Assembly (NCBI RefSeq): GCF_009724685.1
Contig: NZ_WMEF01000001.1
Coordinates: 558,001-622,000 of the forward strand
Source: Lysinibacillus cavernae
GTDB lineage: Bacteria > Bacillota > Bacilli > Bacillales_A > Planococcaceae
DNA length: 64,000 nucleotides
Direction: 5' to 3'
The position numbers and the translations under genes are program-made. Below the pieces are notes generated by a model that was not told the origin of the DNA, did no database searches, and saw only the letters and a program-made list of their open reading frames with translations. Shown one piece after another: positions 52,138-61,492 of the stretch; position 1 is the first letter of the stretch, and each line of letters starts with the position of its first letter.

Positions 52138-52941
52138 CTAGACAGCATGATAACGACCAACAGGAACAATTAAAGGTGTTTTAGAAACAGGGTCTTCAAT
52201 AACCATGCTATCTAAATCAAATGTTTCTTTAATTAACTCACTTGTCACAATCTCTCTTGGCGAACCTTCTGCTAGTAAACGACCATTTTTTAATGCAAAT
52301 AAGTAGTCTGCATAACGCGCAGAAAGATTAATATCATGCAATACCATGACAATGGTTGTACCATATTTTTTATTTAATTCTGTTAGCAAATCCAAAATTT
52401 CAACTTGATAGGTAATATCTAAAAAAGTTGTCGGCTCATCTAAAAATAAAATATCAGTTTGTTGAGCTAATGCCATAGCAATCCACACACGTTGACGCTG
52501 ACCACCTGATAGTTCATCGATATTGCGTTCAGCAAATTCTGTAATGTTCATCATTTCAAGTGCTTCTGCAACCGCCTCATAATCTTGTTTAGACCACCCT
52601 TTAAACAATGTTTGATGAGGAAACCGACCACGCCCAACTAAATCAGCCACTGTAATTCCCTCAGGAACGGTAGGGGACTGAGGTAAAAGTCCTAACACGC
52701 GAGCTAGTTGTTTTGGTGGCATTTGATGAATTGATTTGCCATCTAGCATGACATGACCACCAGTTGGCTTAATGAGGCGTGCCATTGTTTTCAATAAAGT
52801 AGATTTTCCGCAACCATTCGCACCAATAATAATGCTAATTTTGTTACTTGGAATAGCAATGCTGACATTTTCTAAAATCGTTTTTTGTTCGTAACCAGAT
52901 GTTATATGTTCAGCTTGAAGCGTATGTGTTGGTTTCATCAT
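52138..52941 (-). CDS. Iron-siderophore ABC transporter ATPase (FecE/YusV type)
   Basis: A 267-residue ATPase that powers siderophore import. Walker A GANGCGKST, signature LSGGQRQRVWIAMAL, Walker B ILFLDEPTTFLD and the HD switch VMVLHDINLSARYADY. RGRFPHQTLF is typical of the FecE/FhuC group. Last gene of a four-gene operon; overlaps the upstream permease gene by 4 nt. The gene set resembles the B. subtilis schizokinen/arthrobactin importer YfiYZ-YfhA with YusV. Confidence 0.92.
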   Translation of the reverse strand: MMKPTHTLQAEHITSGYEQKTILENVSIAIPSNKISIIIGANGCGKSTLLKTMARLIKPTGGHVMLDGKSIHQMPPKQLARVLGLLPQSPTVPEGITVADLVGRGRFPHQTLFKGWSKQDYEAVAEALEMMNITEFAERNIDELSGGQRQRVWIAMALAQQTDILFLDEPTTFLDITYQVEILDLLTELNKKYGTTIVMVLHDINLSARYADYLFALKNGRLLAEGSPREIVTSELIKETFDLDSMVIEDPVSKTPLIVPVGRYHAV

Positions 52942-53969
52942 ATATCTCCCTTTCGATTGATTCGAATTAACAAGTAAATTAAGTAAGGTGCACCAATGAT
53001 TCCTGTAATAACACCTACTGGATATCTAGCTGTAAATGCGAATTGACCAATTAAATCAGCAGCCAATACTAAAATAACACCAATTAGACCAGCTGGAAGT
53101 ATATTTGAAAACCCGACACCAACTAACTTTTTGGCAATTGGTCCAGCAAGGAATGCAACAAAGGCGATTGGTCCTGTAGTTGCTGTAGCAAGTGCGATGA
53201 TCAATACAGAACAAATCATTAAAATGATTCGTGTTTTGTTTGTGTCTACACCTAGAGAGGTGGATGTTTGTTCACCAAGCTCAAGCATTTCTAAATGTTT
53301 CCCGAAAAATAAAAGTACAGGTGTAAATACAATGACAATCATCATTAATGGATAGATTGTCTCCATTTTCGCACCGTTTAAGCTTCCACTTAACCATCTC
53401 ATTGCACTTGGAATATCATGTGTATTGCCAATTAGCATTAAATAAGAGATGAATGCATTTAGCATTGCTTGAATACCAATCCCGATTAAAATTAATCTGC
53501 CGATTGAGAAAGAAGCGCTTCTTGATAAAGCATAAATAATTAGTACAGTAGCTAAACCACCAATAATTGAAGCTATGGAAACAACGGTATTACTTGCTTG
53601 TAGGACAATAATACAAAATACAGCAGCAGCACTTGAACCTGCTGTAATACCAATAACATTTGGATTGGCTAAAGGGTTACGCAACATAGTTTGAAAAATA
53701 TAACCACCAATACCGAATGCAAAGCCAGCAAATGTACCAGCTAGCATGCGTGGTAGTCGAATTGTACCTACAGCGAAAGAGGCACCTTGTACTTGTTCGC
53801 CTAGGAGAACACGAATAACATCTTCGACAGGATAAATCGTGTTACCAAGCATTAGCATTGTGCCACAAAGTATTATGGAAATAAGAGTCAGTACTGAAGT
53901 TATTATGACAAAACGTCTTTTTCTTCGTTGTCTGCCCTTCATTATGGAAATCAATGTTTCATTCATCAT
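52938..53969 (-). CDS. Iron-siderophore ABC transporter permease (FecD type)
   Basis: A 343-residue FecCD-family permease with about ten helices. IRLPRMLAGTFAGFAFGIGG and NPLANPNVIGITAGSSAAA are the standard motifs. TGPIAFVAFLAGPIAKKLVG is the EAA-like loop region contacting the ATPase. It overlaps both neighbours by 4 nt. Confidence 0.92.
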   Translation of the reverse strand: MMNETLISIMKGRQRRKRRFVIITSVLTLISIILCGTMLMLGNTIYPVEDVIRVLLGEQVQGASFAVGTIRLPRMLAGTFAGFAFGIGGYIFQTMLRNPLANPNVIGITAGSSAAAVFCIIVLQASNTVVSIASIIGGLATVLIIYALSRSASFSIGRLILIGIGIQAMLNAFISYLMLIGNTHDIPSAMRWLSGSLNGAKMETIYPLMMIVIVFTPVLLFFGKHLEMLELGEQTSTSLGVDTNKTRIILMICSVLIIALATATTGPIAFVAFLAGPIAKKLVGVGFSNILPAGLIGVILVLAADLIGQFAFTARYPVGVITGIIGAPYLIYLLIRINRKGDI

Positions 53970-55000
53970 AACGCACGCATTTTCGCTTTCATCGTAATTA
54001 AAATCAAGATAGGGGCACCAATAAAGGCTGTTAAAATACCTACCTCTAGCTCACCAGGACTGCCCAGAAGTCGACCACAAACATCTGAAAACGTTAAAAT
54101 AATTGCTCCTGCTAAGGCGGACATAGGAAGGATAAAGCGTATATCTGGTCCAATAATAAGGCGGACAACATGAGTTGCTAATAAACCGATAAAGCCAATA
54201 GGTCCTGCTAGTGCTGTAGCAGCCCCACATAAAAGAACGCCACCTAGTGCTGCAAACATACGTAGTGTACCAGTACGAACACCTAAACCAGTTGCCACTT
54301 CATCGCCGAGTGCTAAAGCATTTAATGCTGGGGCAGTGAAGAGGGCAATCAAAATACCTACAACTAAAAATGGAGTAAATAACTGAATAGCTTCCCAGCT
54401 CCCGGCTCCTACACTACCAACTTGCCAAAATCGAAATTGATCCATTACATTCGTACGCGGAATCATCACCGCAACAACTAATGAAGATAAAATGGCACTT
54501 GTAGCAGCCCCTGCAAGTACAAGCTTTAATGGTGTAGCGCCACTTGCACCCATAGAGCCTATTCCAAAAACAAAAATAGCAGTGATAATTGCACCCGCTA
54601 TTGCTAACCATATATATTGATTTGCTGAACTAATGTCTAAAAAAGCAATACCACAAACGACAAAAAGTGAGGCTCCTGTGTTAACCCCCAAAATACTTGG
54701 ATCTGCAATTGGATTACGTGTAACAGCTTGCATGAGTGCCCCAGAAACACCTAATGCCGCACCACACAGTAAACTAAAAATTGTTCGGACGATTCGTTGT
54801 CGAACAACAACGGCTTCATGCGACTGGACATCGGGATGGAACAAGCCATCCATTAGTCCAGTCCAGCCAATTGTACGAGAACCGAATATTAGCGAAGCAA
54901 TTACGCATATCGCAAGAAAAATGATAAGAAAGAGCAAAACTTTAGCAAAATTTTTAGGGAAAAATAACTGCTTCTGTTCGGTAGCTTGTATCTTATTCAT
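53966..55000 (-). CDS. Iron-siderophore ABC transporter permease (FecC type)
   Basis: A 344-residue FecCD-family permease. QRIVRTIFSLLCGAALGVSG, then NPIADPSILGVNTGAS and GPIGFIGLLATHVVRLIIG are the family motifs. Together with the next gene it forms the heterodimeric channel. It begins 1 nt after the binding-protein stop. Confidence 0.92.
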   Translation of the reverse strand: MNKIQATEQKQLFFPKNFAKVLLFLIIFLAICVIASLIFGSRTIGWTGLMDGLFHPDVQSHEAVVVRQRIVRTIFSLLCGAALGVSGALMQAVTRNPIADPSILGVNTGASLFVVCGIAFLDISSANQYIWLAIAGAIITAIFVFGIGSMGASGATPLKLVLAGAATSAILSSLVVAVMIPRTNVMDQFRFWQVGSVGAGSWEAIQLFTPFLVVGILIALFTAPALNALALGDEVATGLGVRTGTLRMFAALGGVLLCGAATALAGPIGFIGLLATHVVRLIIGPDIRFILPMSALAGAIILTFSDVCGRLLGSPGELEVGILTAFIGAPILILITMKAKMRAL

Positions 55001-55001
55001 A

Positions 55002-56066
55002 TTACTTTATATTTTTTGCTACATCTGAGATTAATGATAAATATTCATCAATTGTATAGTCAATTGAAAGTGGGCTAGGGGTACCAGCAGCTGCAAGAGG
55101 AGTATTATCGCCAATAACGACAACATTCCCGTTTTGAATAGCAGGTACTTTCCCTAAAATTGGGTCAGCTTGTAATGCAGGTAAAGTTGTTTCATCTCCG
55201 TAAGCAATAAAGATTTCTACATCAGATAAAGCATCTGCATTTTCAGCGCTTAATTCAATATAGAAGCTACTTTTATCTGTAATTTGCTTTGTAACGCTTT
55301 CAGGATATTCCATACCTAATTCAGTTAAGAATTCACCACGTGGGTCTGCAGGTGTATAAACATAGAATTTTGATAAGTCAGTTGCAGTAAACATAGCGAA
55401 TGCAGCTTTTTTACCTTTAATAGCAGCATGTTCACTCACTTTATCTTGGATTAATTTTTCAGTGTCTTTGATTAATTGTTGACCAGCTGCCTCCATACCC
55501 ATACCTTGAGCGTTTAATGTAACTTGGTCACGCCAAGAAGTTACCCAAGGAAGTTCTTTATAGGCAACAACAGGTGCGATTTGACTTAATGTATCGTACT
55601 CTTCTTGCGTAATACCAGAGTATGCAGCAAGAATGACATCTGGATTAGAGTCAGCAATGGCTTCGAAATCTAAACCGTCAGTATCTTGATAGATGTTTGG
55701 TTTTTCTTCACCAAGCTCTTTTAATTTTTCAGCAGTCCAAGGAAGCATACCACTACCATCTTGTACACCATAGTTAGCTGCAGAGAAACCTACAGGAACA
55801 ACACCTAGTGCTAGTGCAACGTCATGGTTAGACCAAGCAATTGTTGCTACACGCTCAGGCTTTTTTTCAATAACCGTTTCACCAAAAGCATGTTTAATTG
55901 TAATTGGATATTGCTGTTCATCTTTAGTTTCTGATGTATTACCTTTTGTTTGTTCTTCTTCTTTTTTAGCAGTGTCTTTATTGGATGAATCAGAACAAGC
56001 TGCTAAAGCTAAAACCATTAATGATAAAAGCATAACTATGAACATAGAATTTTTTATTTTTGACAT
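55002..56066 (-). CDS. Iron-siderophore ABC transporter, substrate-binding lipoprotein
   Basis: A 354-residue lipoprotein: signal peptide with lipobox LAAC (residues 21-24), a charged linker, then a FhuD/FecB-type binding domain (ERVATIAWSNHDVALALGVV; GLDFEAIADSNPDVILAAYS). It resembles YfiY of B. subtilis, which binds schizokinen/arthrobactin-type hydroxamate-citrate siderophores; the actual ligand is not known. First gene of the operon, preceded by a near-perfect Fur box. Confidence 0.9.
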   Translation of the reverse strand: MSKIKNSMFIVMLLSLMVLALAACSDSSNKDTAKKEEEQTKGNTSETKDEQQYPITIKHAFGETVIEKKPERVATIAWSNHDVALALGVVPVGFSAANYGVQDGSGMLPWTAEKLKELGEEKPNIYQDTDGLDFEAIADSNPDVILAAYSGITQEEYDTLSQIAPVVAYKELPWVTSWRDQVTLNAQGMGMEAAGQQLIKDTEKLIQDKVSEHAAIKGKKAAFAMFTATDLSKFYVYTPADPRGEFLTELGMEYPESVTKQITDKSSFYIELSAENADALSDVEIFIAYGDETTLPALQADPILGKVPAIQNGNVVVIGDNTPLAAAGTPSPLSIDYTIDEYLSLISDVAKNIK

Positions 56067-56090
56067 TTTCTTAACCTCACTTTATTTTGT

Positions 56091-56109
56091 GATAATGATA
56101 ATCCTTATC
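56091..56109. promoter_or_regulatory. Fur box of the siderophore importer operon
   Basis: GATAATGATAATCCTTATC matches the 19-bp Fur consensus at 18 positions. It lies between the -10 and the start codon of the binding-protein gene. Confidence 0.92.
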
Positions 56110-56120
56110 ACTCAGAAAAA

Positions 56121-56148
56121 ATACTACGCTAATTTCAATAAAAGTCAA
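56121..56148 (-). promoter_or_regulatory. Promoter of the siderophore importer operon
   Basis: On the minus strand: TTGACT (56143-56148), 16-bp spacer, TAGTAT (56121-56126), followed 11 bp later by the Fur box. Between 56150 and 56425 I see no gene or element that I can support. Confidence 0.55.
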
Positions 56149-56425
56149 CAAATTTTTTTGCATTTTGTCGTTTTTCAGCTTCATTGAAATAGTTCTTTGG
56201 TATTGAAAATACTGTTTTAGAAAAAAACGGAAATGATTCTTACGGCATGGTTATGAAACAAATTGTGTTAGGATTTTTACTTTAAATGTACAGGGAGGCT
56301 TTTATCACTTTATAACAAGCACTAGAGGTAGGGCAATGAAAGCGAAGCAACAGGTACAGCTAGAAGACTCCTTCAATGTAATCTTCAAATATACAGTCTT
56401 GAATTGGTCGATGTGCAGAATGACA

Positions 56426-56475
56426 CTAAAAAACCAAGCCTCGTCATGCACCTATTGCATGGACGAGGCTTGGTT
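56426..56475 (-). terminator. Terminator of the second Nudix operon
   Basis: AACCAAGCCTCGTC / GACGAGGCTTGGTT with ATGCA/TGCAT extension (56432-56475) and a run of six T on the minus strand. Confidence 0.92.
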
Positions 56476-56480
56476 GTATA

Positions 56481-56966
56481 TTAGACAGTAGTCGTTTGTT
56501 CGATTGGTGTTGAAGAGACATTAACTAATTTCTTGTCTTGATATGTAAAGATAAATTCATAGATAGTTGTTTCATTGAGCATTGTAGGTAAATAATATTT
56601 TAAGTCCGCAATACCTACATTTTCAGGGTGGAAAATCCAGTCCAGCTCTTTCCAATCAAGAATACCTTCTGCCACCTTTATGGGAGTAACATATGTAAAA
56701 GATTCAGGTAGTTCTGCTATAAATGCATACATACAACCATAGTTCACAACGCCATCTGTCCAGGTAATTTTACCTTTATAGGTAATATCCTCAACCGTAA
56801 TGCCTGTTTCTTCCTTGATTTCTCGAAGTGCACCAGCTAATGGCGTTTCATCCTGTTCAATTTTGCCACCAACACCATTCCACGCGCCCATCCATTGTGG
56901 CTTATCTCTATTTAATAAAAGGATATAATCACCCTTCTTCAGAAAACAAATTGTAAATTCAGCCAA
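56481..56966 (-). CDS. Nudix hydrolase, MutT/8-oxo-dGTP diphosphatase-like
   Basis: A 161-residue Nudix protein with the complete box: GGKIEQDETPL followed by REIKEETGI. NRDKPQWMGAWNGVGGK resembles the MutT/YtkD/8-oxo-dGTPase group. It could cleanse oxidised nucleotides. RBS AGGAGG; 19 nt after the grpB stop on the same strand, hence probably co-transcribed. Confidence 0.85.
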   Translation of the reverse strand: MAEFTICFLKKGDYILLLNRDKPQWMGAWNGVGGKIEQDETPLAGALREIKEETGITVEDITYKGKITWTDGVVNYGCMYAFIAELPESFTYVTPIKVAEGILDWKELDWIFHPENVGIADLKYYLPTMLNETTIYEFIFTYQDKKLVNVSSTPIEQTTTV

Positions 56967-56985
56967 GTTTGTTCCTCCTTTTTCT

Positions 56986-57531
56986 TTAGCTATCTGAATT
57001 TGCAGGAGACCAGCCTGTACGCTGACTCCAGTGATTCGCTTGTTTTAATATTTCCCATATAACAGCTTCTTTAGAATCCGTATAAAGTTGACGATTATGT
57101 GTGTATTTCTTAGCTAGTTCATATTTTACTTGCTCATAGCGCCGACAGTAGTCTGGATGACAGCGTAAAAAATCTCGAAATAATAAGGCTAGCTGTTCTG
57201 CCCAACTACCAGCCTGCCGGACATGGATATGAATACGCCTATTTCCAGGAGCCTCCCGAAAATAACGTTTAGAGAAATCAGAATTATCTACTCGAAAGAT
57301 AAAACCTAGGCTTTCTAGCGGGATTTTAAATGCCTCTAATGATGTTAACGTTTCGACGGATATCTGTATATCAATGATGGGTTTTGAGGCTAAGCCTGGT
57401 ACAGCTGTTGAACCAATATGATCAATTCTAAGCGCTATATCTCCTAAAGATTCGCGCAATTTGGAGCCTAAAGCATGAAATTCTTGTGCCCATTCAACTG
57501 TATAAGGCAAAATTAAAATAGAATCAGACAT
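56986..57531 (-). CDS. GrpB/UPF0157 family nucleotidyltransferase-like protein
   Basis: A 181-residue protein of the GrpB family, related to nucleotidyltransferase folds. The signature is RIDHIGSTAVPGLASKPIID, followed by NRRIHIHV and a basic C-terminal YEQVKYELAKKY. Function unknown. RBS AAAGGAGG precedes the ATG. Confidence 0.87.
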   Translation of the reverse strand: MSDSILILPYTVEWAQEFHALGSKLRESLGDIALRIDHIGSTAVPGLASKPIIDIQISVETLTSLEAFKIPLESLGFIFRVDNSDFSKRYFREAPGNRRIHIHVRQAGSWAEQLALLFRDFLRCHPDYCRRYEQVKYELAKKYTHNRQLYTDSKEAVIWEILKQANHWSQRTGWSPANSDS

Positions 57532-57668
57532 TTTTTCCTCCTTTGGTAGTTTGATGAATAAAAATATTGTATCAAAGAAATCGACATGTCACTTCAAAAT
57601 TTTGTAATGAACTCGTGTTAAACTAATTTTATTGATTGATAGGAAGGTTAAGGAAATGGGGAGTAGCA

Positions 57669-58136
57669 ATGATTTTAATAAGTGCTTGTTTAGCAGGATT
57701 GAATGTACGTTATAATGGCACGAGCAGTCTAGATGAAAGAATACAGAAGCTTGTGTTAGAAAATAAAGCGATCACTATTTGTCCAGAACTGATGGGAGGT
57801 TTTTCAACCCCTCGTGAGCCCGCGGAAATAGTAGGGGGAGATGGGGAGGATGTTCTTGATGGCAAAGCAACCGTAGTTGAAATGTCTGGTCGGAATGTCA
57901 CAGAACTATACTTAAAGGGCGCTTATGCGACTTTACAGAAAGCACTTGAAGTAGGTGCGACTAGGGTTGTGCTAAAGGAGTATAGCCCTTCATGTGGTAG
58001 TGTAATGGTTCATAATGGCGAGTTTAATGGCACTAAATTAGTTGGTGCAGGGGTGACCACTGCATTGCTTAAAAGAAACAATATAGCCGTTTTTTCTGAA
58101 GAGACTATTTCAGAATTATTAATCGCACATAAGTAA
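57669..58136 (+). CDS. DUF523 family protein
   Basis: A 155-residue protein. SACLAGLNVRYNG at the start, CPELMGGFSTPREPAEI and KEYSPSCGS with two conserved Cys are the DUF523 signature; function unknown. ATG 57669 follows GGGGAG; an in-frame ATG at 57636 has no comparable site. Confidence 0.87.
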   Translation: MILISACLAGLNVRYNGTSSLDERIQKLVLENKAITICPELMGGFSTPREPAEIVGGDGEDVLDGKATVVEMSGRNVTELYLKGAYATLQKALEVGATRVVLKEYSPSCGSVMVHNGEFNGTKLVGAGVTTALLKRNNIAVFSEETISELLIAHK

Positions 58137-58149
58137 CTTCGTAATTGAG

Positions 58150-58183
58150 AAACATGCCCCCAAGCTTTGGGGGCATGTTTTAT
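58150..58183. terminator. Bidirectional terminator between DUF523 and ABC permease genes
   Basis: A perfect 14-bp stem AAACATGCCCCCAA / TTGGGGGCATGTTT with a 3-nt loop. It overlaps the permease stop. Confidence 0.9.
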
Positions 58184-60564
58184 TCAACAATCAAAAGGCG
58201 AGGTGAAGTTCTAGCAATAACTCGGGTCGATATCCAGCAACCAAGACAGGCAGCTAAAACACTTACAAAGCTTATTCCGATACTAATTGGCCAGTTTATA
58301 ACAAGCGGTAATTCAAGTAAGCCATACTCTAAAATAATGCTTTGGAGAGCTAGAGGAATTAATTTTATACCAATAAAGATTCCTAGAAAAGCCCCTACTA
58401 TTGAAAGAATGAACATACCTGATGTAATGGACCATCTAATATTTGCAGAGGTCATGCCAATGGATTTATAAATGCCATAAGTAGTGCTTTCTTTTCTAAC
58501 GTTAATTCTAGACACACTAAAAACTATGATACACGTAACGATGATAAATAAAATGCCAACTATAGCAAGTGGGGTGACTAGGACTGCCACGACTTCTTTA
58601 AAGACAGCATCTAATAATGTTTGTTGCGTGACAGCAGAGATAGAGCTTTTAAAGTAACTATTAAGATCCTCAACAATCTGGGTCGAGGATGTTTCGTCTA
58701 AAAGATTAATCATACTTACTTCAGAAGAAGAGTAAGTAGCATGATAAACTTTGATAACATCTGATGTAACCCTCGCTGAATTTGACATATTCGCTATAGA
58801 TTGATATATCCCAGTAACAATGAGGTGATGAGGTTTCCCTTCAATAAAAATTTCTACCACATCCCCTAAATTTTTATCTAAAGCACTAGCGACATTTATA
58901 CCAATGGCCATTTCATTTTCACTTATAGGATTACGGCCAATGATCGTCTCGTAGCCAACCGCATCAAAACTCCCTTCGATCACATTGACACTAATGTTTA
59001 AAGGCGGGTTAGTCGCGTTAGGTAGTACGCCTGTGAATTGATCAAGCCATGCGTAATTTTTAATTCGTTCATCTGCCAACAAAAACTGTTCAAATTGTTG
59101 TTTTGAAAATGTTGCATCATTAAATACTGTTACAACTACATGCGATGCATCATAGCCCCATGATGGTGAAGTCTCTTTGATGGAAACAAAGCTATTCAAA
59201 ATGACTACACTAAAGACTAATATGGCAGAAGTTATAGAGGTAAGAACAATTGTAAGGATGGAACTTTTTATGTTCTTTGTTATACTTTTAAAGCCTATTT
59301 GAAGTTGGATAGGCAAACTAGCTAAACGAAAGAGTCTATTAGAGCTGTTTCTACGCCGATTCATTTTACTGTTTGCACTTTCTGACATGCCATATTTGAT
59401 TGCCTGTACAGGTTCCACGTTTCTTGCTTTGTTTGAATAGAAGTAAGCGGTGAGCAGGACAATGCCAAATATGACTGAGGCAATTAACATAGTGTGTCGT
59501 AAATCTTGATTAATTGTGAAATGATTTCCTGCTTTTAGATAGGATAAGGAACTTTCTATAATAATTCTGGAAAGGAATTTACTTGCGATTAGCCCAGGGA
59601 TGATAGAGAAAGCTGACAACAATCCGAATTGTAGTACGTAGGTTACACTAATGTCTCTAGACGAAAGACCAAGAGATTTAATGACACCTATTGTTCTGTA
59701 ATTCGTTAAAATGGCATCGGAAATGCTAAAACCAATAATAAATAAGGAAATCAAAAGCATGGCTATACCAAAGGTTATCATGATAAAGCCTATGATTTTA
59801 TTAATAATTAAATAAAATGAAGCTATTTCTTCGTATTCCATTTTAGATTCAAGGTATGGACCCTGTAGAAACTTTTCAAATTCCATCCAATAGTTTGCAC
59901 TTTGCTTATAGTCATCGAAGCGTAGTGCCATCATGTACTGTTCAGAACCTGCCATCGTTTCAAATTGATTTTGGTAGTCAGCATTGTTCATCCAAATACG
60001 AGCATTGGTTGTAAAAGGACCACCATATGGCATATCCACAACAATAGCAGAAACAGTTAAGTTAAACGTTTTTTCACCTGTATGAAATTCAATAGCCTCG
60101 CCTAGAGAAATATTAGCGGCTGAAGCCAACGATGTGGGAATCCAAATCGTCCCTTTTGCTGGATAAGCTTGTTTTTCTCCCTCAGAAAATAGTAATTGAT
60201 CAATAACAAAGGGTGTTTTGGGCGTATTCATCATAAATAGGTATAAATTTGGCATTTCTATTCCGTTATAGGTAATTCCTGATAAATTTCTATACGGCAT
60301 CAGGCTAGAGGTAGTGACGCTTTGTTGCTCTTGCCACCAATTGTTCATAGTAATGGGGTTATGAATGTCCTTACCCATAGTTAAAATCTGGTGGGCACCG
60401 TTTGAATCTTGATGTGCTTTTTCAAAAATATTGTTTGTATTGATCATGATCGTTACAGAGGTTGCTAGTAAAAGGGTAGACAATAAAAGAAGGATGGCGA
60501 TGAGTCCATTTTGTAATTTTCTTTTTCTTATATGTGATGAACAAAGCGTTACAATTGCGTGCAT
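58180..60564 (-). CDS. ABC transporter permease with two FtsX domains
   Basis: A 794-residue MacB/LolC-type permease. A first helix (about 17-42), an outer domain, an FtsX block of three helices (about 255-385), then a second helix-outer domain-FtsX unit, giving about eight helices. GVIKSLGLSSRDIS and GIYKSIGMTSANIR are the FtsX coupling motifs, once in each half. These permeases act as mechanotransmission exporters of lipids, peptides or drugs. It lies 3 nt after its ATPase gene. Confidence 0.85.
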   Translation of the reverse strand: MHAIVTLCSSHIRKRKLQNGLIAILLLLSTLLLATSVTIMINTNNIFEKAHQDSNGAHQILTMGKDIHNPITMNNWWQEQQSVTTSSLMPYRNLSGITYNGIEMPNLYLFMMNTPKTPFVIDQLLFSEGEKQAYPAKGTIWIPTSLASAANISLGEAIEFHTGEKTFNLTVSAIVVDMPYGGPFTTNARIWMNNADYQNQFETMAGSEQYMMALRFDDYKQSANYWMEFEKFLQGPYLESKMEYEEIASFYLIINKIIGFIMITFGIAMLLISLFIIGFSISDAILTNYRTIGVIKSLGLSSRDISVTYVLQFGLLSAFSIIPGLIASKFLSRIIIESSLSYLKAGNHFTINQDLRHTMLIASVIFGIVLLTAYFYSNKARNVEPVQAIKYGMSESANSKMNRRRNSSNRLFRLASLPIQLQIGFKSITKNIKSSILTIVLTSITSAILVFSVVILNSFVSIKETSPSWGYDASHVVVTVFNDATFSKQQFEQFLLADERIKNYAWLDQFTGVLPNATNPPLNISVNVIEGSFDAVGYETIIGRNPISENEMAIGINVASALDKNLGDVVEIFIEGKPHHLIVTGIYQSIANMSNSARVTSDVIKVYHATYSSSEVSMINLLDETSSTQIVEDLNSYFKSSISAVTQQTLLDAVFKEVVAVLVTPLAIVGILFIIVTCIIVFSVSRINVRKESTTYGIYKSIGMTSANIRWSITSGMFILSIVGAFLGIFIGIKLIPLALQSIILEYGLLELPLVINWPISIGISFVSVLAACLGCWISTRVIARTSPRLLIVE

Positions 60565-60567
60565 CGT

Positions 60568-61326
60568 TTACTCCTTCCCCGCAACATAAGAAAAGATAAT
60601 GTGTTCACGCTCTTGTATGTTGGCATGATCGTATTTTTCGAAGTTAATAATTTCTTCTATTTTTCCGTCTTGAATGATAATGAGCCGATTCGCACGGCAA
60701 GCCGCCTTCATATCATGCGTAATCATGACAACAGACTGCCCATTTCTGTTTAAATTCGTTAAAATATCTAATACGGCTACACCTTGATCGTAATTTAAAC
60801 TTCCAGTAGGCTCATCTGCAAATAGAACTTCAGGGTTGTTGACTAATGCTCTAGCAATAGCGACTCTTTGTTGCTGCCCACCAGATGCTTGAGAAGGTAA
60901 ACGATTTCGTTGCTCTTCAAGACCCATTAGGCCTAGTAAATGCTCTGCTTTTTGTATCACTTCTATTTTTCCTTTTTTTGCAATGTATCCTGGAAGAGCA
61001 ATATTTTCCAATAATGTCATATCCGGAACAAGATTGCTACTTTGATAAACATAGCCGATTTTCTGTGAACGAAAGATAGCTAATTTTCTTTCTGAAAATG
61101 TATCTAATCGCTCTCCCTGAAAATAAACTTCTCCCGCAGTGATGGAATCAAGTCCACTTAACAGATAAAGAAGTGTTGATTTACCTGACCCTGAGTTTCC
61201 CATAATGACGGTAAAATCCCCTTTATAAATGTCGACATTCATATTTTTGATGGCATGGAATTGTTCACTCCCTGTTGAATAAGTTTTACATAAATTCTGA
61301 GCACGAATCAGTACCTCTTTTTCCAC
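60568..61326 (-). CDS. ABC transporter ATPase (LolD/MacB type)
   Basis: A 252-residue ATPase: Walker A GNSGSGKST, signature ASGGQQQRVAIARALV, Walker B VLFADEPTGSLN, H-loop MITHDMKAA. ADEPTGSLN is typical of the MacB/LolD/BceA group that pairs with FtsX permeases. I chose GTG 61326, 6 nt after GAGGAGG; the longer frame to 61341 begins within that site. The operon lies near a two-component system, as in peptide-antibiotic resistance modules. Confidence 0.87.
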   Translation of the reverse strand: MEKEVLIRAQNLCKTYSTGSEQFHAIKNMNVDIYKGDFTVIMGNSGSGKSTLLYLLSGLDSITAGEVYFQGERLDTFSERKLAIFRSQKIGYVYQSSNLVPDMTLLENIALPGYIAKKGKIEVIQKAEHLLGLMGLEEQRNRLPSQASGGQQQRVAIARALVNNPEVLFADEPTGSLNYDQGVAVLDILTNLNRNGQSVVMITHDMKAACRANRLIIIQDGKIEEIINFEKYDHANIQEREHIIFSYVAGKE

Positions 61327-61492
61327 GATAAGCCTCCTCAAAATGATTATTTTTCATTAGTGTAATATGTATTTATTATCAGGTCCTTATGAAAATATTA
61401 ATAAATTCTTACAGTCGGAGTAACCTTTATGAGTAAAAAACGTTATAATTAGCGATTTGGTATATGTTGTTGAAACATAGGAGGTTAAGGAT

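Noticed and set aside
56336-56491. 51-codon frame with GAGGTAGGGC upstream
   Set aside because: It runs through a strong minus-strand terminator and into the end of the convergent Nudix gene, and the peptide resembles nothing I know.
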